Positions 22,588 through 29,576 of a stretch of 34,294 nucleotides of DNA are shown here, one piece after another. Source of the DNA: Deltaproteobacteria bacterium. GTDB lineage: Bacteria > Desulfobacterota > Desulfuromonadia > Geobacterales > JAJYBI01. The stretch covers positions 1-34,294 of the forward strand of contig JAJYBI010000035.1 of NCBI GenBank assembly GCA_021779095.1, given 5' to 3'. The notes beneath the pieces are model-generated. The model was not told where the DNA came from, did not search any database, and worked only from the letters and a program-made list of their open reading frames with translations. How positions within the stretch are numbered: position 1 is the stretch's first letter; every line of letters begins with the position of its first letter. Made by a program: the position numbers and the translations under genes.

Positions 22588-23535
22588 TTATCTCTCCGTG
22601 GTACTGGTGTCCGTTCCGACGAGCCGGCTCATCCGGGGGATCAGGTCGTCCAGCTTGTGCTTGACGACCCCCAGCCTCCCCGCGGCGCTGAAGGCGACCG
22701 CCACGGCGTGCCGCCGATCGTCCCCGGTCCATCTCGCCAGGAGCGAGCCGGTGCCGTGCTCCATCAGGAGCAGTCCCGTCTTCCCCGGCATAAGGGTTGC
22801 GGCGGCGGCTTCCGTCTCGGTGAGCCAGGCGACGGCGGCGCGGATGGTGTCGTCGGGCACGGGGAGGTCGTCCGCGGTATGGACGGCCACCAGCTCTCCG
22901 GCGGGGTCGATGACGAACGAGTACGCGTAACCGGGGAGGGGGGCCAGGCCGGCAAGCAGCTCCGCGATGCCGCTGTCGTCGCCGATCGTCGTGGATATGT
23001 AGGCGTCGGACCGCTGCTCCGCCTCCGCGGTCGCCGGCAGGACCTCTTCCAGGAGAAAGGTCCAGCGGGGATCCACCCGCAGTTCCTCTTCCCCGGTGCG
23101 GACGGTTGGCTGCGGCTCGCGGAGCAGGGAGGCCAGCGCACTCCGGATATGGGCGCGGAGGCAGGTACGCAGCCGCGCCGGCGAGGCGAGGCCGGCCTCC
23201 GCCATCATGGTGCCGAAGCTCATCGCCTCTCCCCGGGCGCGGTAGCGCTGCACGACCTCGGTGAACCGCTGCCGGGGAACGAGGCCGATCCGCTCCAGGT
23301 AGTGGCCGAACTCCACCGTCTGGGTGCTGCTGACGGCCCAGGCGACGTCGCCGCCGTGGAGATAGACCGCACCCAGCTGCCCGCCTCCCCCGATGACCTG
23401 CAGCGTGCCTCCCCAGTGTGCCGCCGCGGCCCGTTGCAGCGCGCTCCGCAGCGGGAGGCCGTCCAGATCGGGCCTTGTTCCGTTCTGCGGGGCGGGGTCC
23501 ATCCGGTGGGCCGATGTTTCATGATGCGTCTGCAC
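22588..23535 (-). CDS. DUF4388-like (PATAN) and roadblock/LC7 two-domain protein
   Basis: This 315-residue protein starts with GTG, chosen because GGAGG lies 7 bases upstream; the next ATG has no site. The N-terminal domain (about 25-145) resembles DUF4388/PATAN: LPLRSALQRAAAAHWGGTLQV, then GAVYLHGGDVAWAVS, and a winged-helix-like helix set. The C-terminal domain (about 195-305) follows roadblock/LC7: AELLAGLAPLPGYAYSFVID, then GELVAVHTADDLP, and a last RLGVVKHKLDDLIPRM helix that echoes the end of the 265-residue protein of the same operon. It ends one base before the ATPase ATG. Confidence 0.78.
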   Translation of the reverse strand: MQTHHETSAHRMDPAPQNGTRPDLDGLPLRSALQRAAAAHWGGTLQVIGGGGQLGAVYLHGGDVAWAVSSTQTVEFGHYLERIGLVPRQRFTEVVQRYRARGEAMSFGTMMAEAGLASPARLRTCLRAHIRSALASLLREPQPTVRTGEEELRVDPRWTFLLEEVLPATAEAEQRSDAYISTTIGDDSGIAELLAGLAPLPGYAYSFVIDPAGELVAVHTADDLPVPDDTIRAAVAWLTETEAAAATLMPGKTGLLLMEHGTGSLLARWTGDDRRHAVAVAFSAAGRLGVVKHKLDDLIPRMSRLVGTDTSTTER

Positions 23536-23556
23536 TGCTTTTCCTCCGCCGTTCTG

Positions 23557-24138
23557 CTACTTCCTGGTGACGATGAACTCGCCGTACGGGTCGCCCGCCT
23601 CGATCCCCTTGGTCTGCCGGCAGACGAAGGTGTCCATCCCGTCCGGATAGGTATCGGCGTAGGCCAGGTCGAAGAACGCCTGGCTTAAGCCCCGCAGCAT
23701 GTAGGCCCGCAATCCCTCGCCCGTGTTGTCCGCCTCGTAGTAGTCGAAGGCGCGGATCACCATCCGCTCCCCCTCCTTCAGCTGGACGATCCCCGACTTG
23801 GCCCACCCCCAGGCGGTGAAGGCGGCGTAGGCCCCCCGCAGGATATCCTTCTCCCCCTCCGTGACCATCGGGAGCACCACGTCGTTGAAGACCTCCGAGG
23901 TGATGATGCCGCAGCCGGTATGGTAGCCGCATTCGTAGGCGGCCCGCACGAGCCCCGCCTCCACATCGCGTTTACGCTCCGGCGGCGCCGCCGCCATGAG
24001 CCGTTCCGACAGGCGGTTCAGGAGAGAGACGGGGAGGAGGTTCACGAGTACCTCGTACTCGGGGATGAGACCGTTTTCGTCTCCCTGCACCGTCACCTTG
24101 GCCAGGGATTTTACTACCGTATCGCGCATGACGGTCAT
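23557..24138 (-). CDS. V4R-like domain protein, second paralogue
   Basis: This 193-residue protein shares its layout with the preceding gene product: a helical N-terminal half, a central AGLVRAAYECGYHTGCGIITS segment, KEGERMVIRAFDYYEAD, then RAYMLRGLSQAFFDLAYADT and a closing strand GEFIVTRK. This order of a helix, paired strands and a terminal E/F-I/V-V strand is typical of V4R-like (4-vinyl reductase/XylR N-terminal type) ligand-sensing domains. Three cysteines occur; none is clearly a zinc ligand. The start at 24138 has AAGGAGGTG and overlaps the first paralogue's stop by four bases. Family assignment is moderately sure; a ligand cannot be named. Confidence 0.68.
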   Translation of the reverse strand: MTVMRDTVVKSLAKVTVQGDENGLIPEYEVLVNLLPVSLLNRLSERLMAAAPPERKRDVEAGLVRAAYECGYHTGCGIITSEVFNDVVLPMVTEGEKDILRGAYAAFTAWGWAKSGIVQLKEGERMVIRAFDYYEADNTGEGLRAYMLRGLSQAFFDLAYADTYPDGMDTFVCRQTKGIEAGDPYGEFIVTRK

Positions 24139-24671
24139 GCCGCACCTCCTTCCGCCCGGTTCCGGACAACGACGAATTTTCCTTCCGGCGCGCCGGCCGC
24201 GATGCTGGCCTCTTCCGTCACCCGGAAGCTCCCCACCGGCGCGTTGAAGGCGGCGCCGAACATGGCGGCGATGAAGCCGCGGGTGAAATGGTTGACCGGC
24301 CTGTCGTGCGTCCCCCACTTGCGGACCCACCCCTCGTCCAGGTGGGAGCGGAGAAGCCGGACCTCGCCGCGGTTGCCGTCGCCGGAGACCTGCAGCTTCC
24401 CCAGTCCCAAGGCGGAGTAGTATTCCTTTCCCACTGCGCCCCGTTCCTGGGGGGAGGTGAGGCCGTGTTTCGCGATGTAGTCGTCGAAGATCTCCCGCAT
24501 GCTTTCTTCCACCACATCCGTCAGGACCCGTGTTCCGTCGATCTCCCCCAGTTCCTCCACCAGCCTGGTGACGAGCGCCAGGTAGTGATGTGAGTGCATG
24601 ACCACGCAATGGCCGTTCAGGAAGTGGCGAAAGGTGGTGTCGTCCATGGTGTAGTCCAACTGCAGTGCCAT
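24135..24671 (-). CDS. V4R-like domain protein, first paralogue
   Basis: This 178-residue soluble protein has a helical N-terminal part (MDDTTFRHFLNGHCVVMHSH, LALVTRLVEELGEID), then EYYSALGLGKLQVSG, EVRLLRSHLDEGW, HFTRGFIAAMFGAAFN, and the strand pair VTEEASIAAG and GKFVVVRN. The last three segments match the core of V4R small-molecule-binding domains, including the position where the family often has cysteines, here absent. It follows the DUF4388-roadblock gene by 13 bases, with its AAGGAG site next to that stop codon. The tandem paralogue downstream suggests a heterodimeric sensor, which is inference. Confidence 0.72.
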   Translation of the reverse strand: MALQLDYTMDDTTFRHFLNGHCVVMHSHHYLALVTRLVEELGEIDGTRVLTDVVEESMREIFDDYIAKHGLTSPQERGAVGKEYYSALGLGKLQVSGDGNRGEVRLLRSHLDEGWVRKWGTHDRPVNHFTRGFIAAMFGAAFNAPVGSFRVTEEASIAAGAPEGKFVVVRNRAEGGAA

Positions 24672-24684
24672 TTATCGCTCCTTC

Positions 24685-25482
24685 CTAGAATGAATGTGCC
24701 AGTTCTTCGAAGTACTTCTTGGTCTTGTGGCGGATGATGCCGAGCTTGGAGGCGTCGGGGGTGATCACCGCCGCAACCGCGTCTCCCATCGGCTTGCAGA
24801 GGATGACCGCCCGGCCGTATTCCACGAACATGTCCTGGAACTGGTTGATCTTCAGCTCGCTCCCCATCTCCTCGATCCCGTTGACGGCGTGGGCGAGCGA
24901 CGCCCCGAGGGCGTCGATGTTGACCCGGGCGCTGTTGCCGGCCGATTCGATGACGAACCCGTCACGGCCGATCACCACCACGGCGTCGATGCCGGGGATG
25001 CCCAGAAGGTCGTTGAGCACTTCCGTCGATTCTCGCTGTTGCTGCATCTCGTTGCTCCTTTCGTCGTCCTCTGTATGGATAAGCTGATTCGCAATGCTGG
25101 CGGTACCGCTCCGGCTCCCGCTTCCCCGGTGGTCGAGCCGCATGGCCGCCTCCATGATGGCGTGCTGGATGGAGAGGCCGATATTGGTGTCCGGCGCGGT
25201 GGCCCCGGGGTGGAACTGGAAGCTCCCCTCCGTCCAGGTCAGCATCTCCACCAGCCCGTCCAGGCCGGCGGCGGCGCCGGTCTCTACGTGGAGGAGCGCT
25301 CCGGACATGAAGTAGATCTTCCCTTCGTGCCCGTCGGGCCCGCCGGTCACCTGGATCATCCCCTGCCCGTAGCTGGACGACAGGAACTGCATGATGTCGG
25401 TGATCTTGGTCTGTGCCAAGTCCCCCTTCATGGCGGCGGCAGAGCTGCTGCTGACGAGGGTGAGTGCCGGTCTGCTGGTCAT
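24685..25482 (-). CDS. DUF4388 (PATAN) and roadblock/LC7 two-domain protein
   Basis: This 265-residue protein has an N-terminal DUF4388/PATAN domain (about 18-120): GDLAQTKITDIMQFLSSSYG, GMIQVTGGPDGHEGKIYFM, GALLHVETGAAAGLDGLVEM, and WTEGSFQFHPG. A charged linker leads to a clear roadblock/LC7 domain (about 150-262): VLNDLLGIPGIDAVVVIGRD, GFVIESAG, GRAVILCKPMGDAVAAVITP, and KLGIIRHKTKKYFEEL. Roadblock domains usually regulate small GTPases such as MglA; no GTPase gene lies here, and a MinD-like ATPase is the only nucleotide switch in the operon. The start has AGGTC upstream. Confidence 0.9.
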   Translation of the reverse strand: MTSRPALTLVSSSSAAAMKGDLAQTKITDIMQFLSSSYGQGMIQVTGGPDGHEGKIYFMSGALLHVETGAAAGLDGLVEMLTWTEGSFQFHPGATAPDTNIGLSIQHAIMEAAMRLDHRGSGSRSGTASIANQLIHTEDDERSNEMQQQRESTEVLNDLLGIPGIDAVVVIGRDGFVIESAGNSARVNIDALGASLAHAVNGIEEMGSELKINQFQDMFVEYGRAVILCKPMGDAVAAVITPDASKLGIIRHKTKKYFEELAHSF

Positions 25483-25516
25483 CTGTGACCTCCGTGGGAA
25501 GCGGGAAGCGTTCCTG

Positions 25517-26848
25517 TTATCTGAACACGAGCATGGTTGCCGTCTGGTTCAGGTGGCCGATGTACTGTTCGCCGTAGGTGCTGAAGCCGATGGTGGGAAC
25601 GCCGGAGAAGAGCGCGCCGTACTCCCCCGTGAGTCCCCGTTGCTGCAGCTCCAGGGTGCGGAGGATGCAGTTGAAGTTGATGATGGCGGAGATACCCCCC
25701 AGCTCAGTGCGGGCCCGGTCGATGGCCGCCCGGGTGTCGCTGATGATGTCCGTCGCCTCCAGGAGCGAGAGCTCCATCCCCTCGGTGACGCCACAGTAGA
25801 AGGCCATGCCGTTGTCGTCCAGGATCTGCTGGGGGCTTCTCACGTACGGTTCGCCGTCGATGACGAGCCCCACAGGGTTGCTCATGAACCGGGCAGGGGC
25901 CTCTTCCACCGTGGTTCCCAGCGTCTCGGCATAGGCGAGGGCCGCCGGCCGGCCGTTGAACTCGATGACCTCGCGTTTCGCCGTATCGGCCCGGGTCACC
26001 GTGAGCGTCCTCCCCAGGGCGCGGAAGCTCTGGGTCTTGATGAAGGTAAACGGCACCGTCGGCCTCAGCAGAACGAGCACCGCCGCGTTGGTGTAGCTGG
26101 TGCCGTGGGCGTAGACGTGGGTGGCGGAGAATCTGAGATCGTCGCCGGCGGAGCCGCCGATGAAGATCACGTCGGTCTGGTCACCGATGGTCTCGATCAG
26201 CCGCTCCTCCGCGCCGGTCATTCCGTCGACCAGGACGATCCCCACGTACTCCCGGGGGCTCATGGCGCCGGCCGGGGTGCGGAAGTGCCGGGAGAACCCG
26301 TCGAACGCGGCCGTGACGGCATGGGGATCGTCCGGGGATTCCACTACCTCGATCTTGGCGTCGCTCACCGCCTCGCCGGAGAACGCCATGAGCACGACGG
26401 AGCCGGTGAGCATCCGGCCGGAAACGATCTCCCCGGCGGTGGAGCAACCGAAGACGAGGCAACCGTCGAACCGTTCCTGCAGCTGTTCGCTCAGAAGGTC
26501 GGGGTCGAACCGGGACGAGGCGAAGAACATGATCAGCTTCGGATCGAACCCCTTCAGCTGGGCATCCAGGTCGACGATGACCCCGTCGAGGGAGTCTTTA
26601 GCGGAAACCGCCGTGCGGGTGCTGAAGTTCCCCGCCGCGCGCACCGGTACCGTCTCGATCTTCAGTTCGGTCATCATCGTCTGCAGCTTGTTCAGTACCG
26701 CCGGGTCGTCTTCCGACTGCGCATCGTACCGGTTCGGGTTGATCCCTTTCAGGATCAGCTTCGCCTTGATCACCTTTTCGCCCATCGGGTTGTTGGCGGC
26801 CCGCTGGCTGATGATGTAGTCGATCATCTGTCTGATTTTGCCTGCCAT
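25517..26848 (-). CDS. FIST-domain sensor protein
   Basis: This 443-residue protein has both FIST N and FIST C domains. After a helical N-terminal extension of about 85 residues, FIST N begins around LIMFFASSRFDPDLLSEQL and carries the signature FGCSTAGEI (about 133-141). FIST C includes the segments VIEFNGRPAALAYAETLG and MELSLLEATDIISDT, and ends with IIGFSTYGEQYIG-like and ATMLVF strands. FIST proteins are intracellular sensors, probably of amino acids or similar small ligands, and often feed two-component pathways. Here it is the first gene of the minus-strand operon and probably its input. The start is supported by AAGGAG. Confidence 0.92.
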   Translation of the reverse strand: MAGKIRQMIDYIISQRAANNPMGEKVIKAKLILKGINPNRYDAQSEDDPAVLNKLQTMMTELKIETVPVRAAGNFSTRTAVSAKDSLDGVIVDLDAQLKGFDPKLIMFFASSRFDPDLLSEQLQERFDGCLVFGCSTAGEIVSGRMLTGSVVLMAFSGEAVSDAKIEVVESPDDPHAVTAAFDGFSRHFRTPAGAMSPREYVGIVLVDGMTGAEERLIETIGDQTDVIFIGGSAGDDLRFSATHVYAHGTSYTNAAVLVLLRPTVPFTFIKTQSFRALGRTLTVTRADTAKREVIEFNGRPAALAYAETLGTTVEEAPARFMSNPVGLVIDGEPYVRSPQQILDDNGMAFYCGVTEGMELSLLEATDIISDTRAAIDRARTELGGISAIINFNCILRTLELQQRGLTGEYGALFSGVPTIGFSTYGEQYIGHLNQTATMLVFR

Positions 26849-27250
26849 CTGCGGTACTCCTTGTCTGCCCCTGCTCTTTGGTCAAGGGAGAGCGTGTCGG
26901 TATGTGCGGTAAACAAAAACAACGTTTTTCGTGTGAAAGTGTGTCCCGGTCGAACGTGTCACGAACCGGCGCGGAAGCCGATTGTGCGCAGGCGCCTGTA
27001 TCGGCGGACTGTATATGGTTCTGGCGTTTTTGCACGTTCCGGACCGCAGATGTGGTCAGGGGGGAAAATAGTTGTACTGTGAACTAAATGTAATATTTGC
27101 GGTAAAACATTATTGTAAAATGCTGTTGACTATGTGCTTGTCCTTATGACGGCGTTATTGTCTTGAGTGCCAGTTCTTGGTGGATGTGACAGTGATAATG
27201 TGACTCTGTGAATAATGGTGTTTGATTGTGTGCGGTGTGGTGTGGAGAAA
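26849..27250. other. AT-rich upstream region of the FIST operon
   Basis: This must hold the promoter of the seven-gene minus-strand operon. The stretch 27070-27240 is markedly more AT-rich than the rest of the window. A small AAAAAC/GTTTTT palindrome lies near 26915-26930. No convincing -35/-10 or -24/-12 pair was found on the minus strand, and no gene is visible. Confidence 0.5.
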
Positions 27251-27776
27251 CTACCCTGTGGGGTGAATGTCGACAGTGTGCGGCCGGGGGGCGCGGCATG
27301 TCGATGTCGACTGGGCGTCGCGTGCCGTTCCCTGGACCGCCCGGGTGACCTGCTGGATGTTGTCGCTGATGAGGGCCGTCGTGGCGGTCTGTTCTTCGGC
27401 GGCGGTGGCGATCTGTTTGGTCTGTACGGTAACGACATCGATCTGCTGCAGGATCTCCTGGAGTGCCCCTTCCGACCGTGCCGCTTCGCCGGTGCCGCGC
27501 ACCATCGCCTGTACCCCGTTCTCCGTGGCAGTGACGGCAACGGAGGTTCCCGCAATCCGTCGCGAGACGACCGACAGCCCTTCCGATGAGGGGCGTCAGA
27601 CAGTCGGCAGCATGAACTCCGTTGATCGGGTCAGCATGGCGGCGCTGTTCACCCCGATGGCCCGTCCCTGCTCATCCGTAAGGGCGACCACTCGGGTGTC
27701 CTATCGCCAGAGGGGCTGTCGCCTTGAGGATGTTTTTCTCCTGTTCTGGGGAAAACGCCTGACCGTTTTCCAGCCG
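27251..27776 (-). pseudogene. Decayed methyl-accepting chemotaxis protein, C-terminal part
   Basis: The minus strand encodes the unmistakable chemoreceptor stretch VTVQTKQIATAAEEQTATT followed by ISDNIQQVTRAVQGTARDAQS, the end of an MCP signalling domain. The same frame continues upstream through GTSVAVTATENGVQAMVRG but is cut by an in-frame TGA after a TRSTEFMLPTV segment. Farther upstream, FSPEQEKNILKATAPLAIG is in another frame, so there is also a frameshift. Downstream of DAQS the reading runs into unrelated sequence and stops at 27251. No N-terminal sensor or membrane part remains. It lies between the FIST operon and the exosortase gene in AT-rich DNA. Confidence 0.82.
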
Positions 27777-27933
27777 CCACCCGCAACGTCTTCCGTTCCA
27801 GGGCCGTACGGCGATATTTCCCGCCGGATGCAGGTGTGGTCCGATTATTACGTGGTCACATGCCGTACAGCATCGCTTACGGGGCAGCTCCCGTGTGCTT
27901 GAATGGGGGCGACGTGAATAATATTGTTGTATG

Positions 27934-27961
27934 TTGACAATGGGATAAAAAGATGTAATGT
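27934..27961 (+). promoter_or_regulatory. Possible promoter of the exosortase gene
   Basis: A perfect TTGACA (27934-27939) is followed after 16 bases by TAATGT, which matches only three -10 positions. The region is AT-rich and the ATG at 28001 is 40 bases downstream. Confidence 0.38.
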
Positions 27962-28000
27962 CTAATAAACGAACGCTAACTGAACGTCTTGGAGCTGGCG

Positions 28001-28927
28001 ATGCGTACAAGACACGGATTGTTCACGATCTACAGCGTTTCGGTATGTGCACTGTTCTACCTGCAATTCTATCCGCTCCAGCAGAATGACCTCCATAGCG
28101 AATATTATTCGCACATACTCGCTATTCCTCTCATTGCGGCATTCATGCTGTATGTCGAGCGGGATACCTTTGGGCTGCAGCCGCCTTCTTCCTGCAGTCC
28201 GGGACTGCTCTTCATCCTTGCCGGACTTCTGGTCCCGGCCTTTCTCAATCTATCCGGAATCCACCAGGGTGTGACCGGCAGGCTCGCCTTGATCTCGGCT
28301 ACGGCGATCATGCTGTGGCTGGGAGGTTTTGTCTGGTGCTACGGGAGCGCCTCCCTGCGGCACACGTTCTCTCCGTTTCTGTTCCTTCTGTTCATGTTTC
28401 CGCTTCCGCCGTCGGCTATGGACTGGGTTATCAATCAATTGCGGTGGGGTTCAACGGTCGTTGCTGCTGGTCTGTTCCGAATGGGCGGTGTCCCCTTCAT
28501 CCGGGAGGGGTTCGTGTTCAACCTGCCGACGCTGCAGATCGAGGTAGCGCAACAGTGCAGCGGAATCCGTTCCACTTTGGCCCTCGTTATTATCGGCGTC
28601 TTTATGTCACGTCTTGCTCTTGCCCGGAGGGTGACGAGATTACTGTTTTATCTTTCAATCGTCCCCGTCTCCATCGCCAAGAACGGGTTCCGTATCGCGC
28701 TGCTCTCCGTGCTCGGAGAGTATGGGAGCGAAAAGATACTGTCCGACAGCTGGCTCCACCACAGTGGCGGGGTCTTGTTTTTTCTGCTGGCGCTGGGACT
28801 GCTGGGTGGGGAACTCTGGTTGCTCAGGCGTTGGGAAACAAGCCGTTTATCCCCTCATGGCGATAAACCGGATGGAGTCGAGGCGCCGCAGCGTGAGCGG
28901 TTCGGCTTGACCTCCCCGGAAGTCTAG
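28001..28927 (+). CDS. Exosortase (PEP-CTERM processing membrane protease/transpeptidase)
   Basis: This 308-residue inner-membrane protein has about eight hydrophobic segments and the exosortase catalytic triad: C186 in VAQQCSGIRST, R231 in KNGFRIALL, and a histidine in WLHHSGGVLFF (H253 or H254). Exosortases cut PEP-CTERM proteins at the sorting signal and are thought to transfer them to another surface molecule. No EpsI domain is fused or adjacent, and no exopolysaccharide genes are in view. The start is 28001, with GGAG upstream; an upstream TTG at 27989 is less likely. The only PEP-CTERM protein in the window is encoded 108 bases downstream. Confidence 0.93.
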   Translation: MRTRHGLFTIYSVSVCALFYLQFYPLQQNDLHSEYYSHILAIPLIAAFMLYVERDTFGLQPPSSCSPGLLFILAGLLVPAFLNLSGIHQGVTGRLALISATAIMLWLGGFVWCYGSASLRHTFSPFLFLLFMFPLPPSAMDWVINQLRWGSTVVAAGLFRMGGVPFIREGFVFNLPTLQIEVAQQCSGIRSTLALVIIGVFMSRLALARRVTRLLFYLSIVPVSIAKNGFRIALLSVLGEYGSEKILSDSWLHHSGGVLFFLLALGLLGGELWLLRRWETSRLSPHGDKPDGVEAPQRERFGLTSPEV

Positions 28928-29035
28928 ATAGGCATATGCTGGTGCCGGGCGGCTTTGGGAGGGGCCGGTCCGGAGAAGGGAGGAGAATGACTGGCAGGTG
29001 GTGTGGAAGTCATCTGAACTAAAGGAGGTGAGACC

Positions 29036-29290
29036 ATGAAAATGCATCGGGTGATACTTCAGGTGATTGTCGTCTTCGCACTGATGTTGACGGGGGGGCC
29101 GCTGCCCCTGCTGCATATCGAATCGTCCCATGCGATGGGGTATATCCCCAAAGACCACCGTAGTTTCCACCACAACGGCGGGGGCCCCAGCCATCAAGTG
29201 CCGGAGCCTTCCGTACTGGTGATGTTAGGGACGGGGATGGGGGGAGTCGGTATCCTGTACGCTTTTGCCAGAAGAAACCGTAAGAAATGA
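29036..29290 (+). CDS. Very small PEP-CTERM protein, putative dedicated exosortase substrate
   Basis: This 84-residue precursor has a signal peptide (about 1-33, with S-H-A before the likely cleavage site) and a PEP-CTERM sorting signal at 55-84: VPEPS, the hydrophobic helix VLVMLGTGMGGVGILYAFA, and the basic end RRNRKK. Only about 23 residues lie between them (MGYIPKDHRSFHHNGGGPSH region), rich in histidine and glycine. A near-perfect AAAGGAGGTG site drives translation. The gene follows the exosortase gene on the same strand. Processed product would be a short His-rich peptide, possibly attached to the envelope; its role is unknown. Confidence 0.88.
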   Translation: MKMHRVILQVIVVFALMLTGGPLPLLHIESSHAMGYIPKDHRSFHHNGGGPSHQVPEPSVLVMLGTGMGGVGILYAFARRNRKK

Positions 29291-29576
29291 TATCCGTTCA
29301 TCCCGGTCCGGACTGTTTCAAAGGTACCGGGCGCGGGAGAGGACACGTCCGGGACGATCATGTCGATCCTGGGGATCGCCTCTGTTACAACGGCGGTCTC
29401 CGCACCTCCCGGAAGGGATGGCCGAATGGGTTAAGGAGGACATGAAGGCGGTTGTCGGAATGGTGTGGCTGGGATGCCGCGTCGCCTTTATGCCCTCTTA
29501 TCTTTGAGGGGGATGCCCTGTTTCGTTCTCGGGAGCCGGGTTGGTGCGCCGGCAAAGGGGAGGGGAGACCCGTGTG

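Noticed and set aside
25391..27082. A 563-codon plus-strand open frame
   Set aside because: It is antisense to the FIST gene and shows no domain pattern.
27989..28000. TTG start for the exosortase
   Set aside because: The ATG at 28001 has GGAG at proper spacing, and that GGAG lies within the would-be extension.
29408..29450. tRNA-Leu or tRNA-Ser like start (GGATGGCCGAATGGGTTAAGG)
   Set aside because: A D-arm-like string is present, but no T-arm, anticodon stem or matching acceptor end follows. A 29-codon frame here is also unconvincing.
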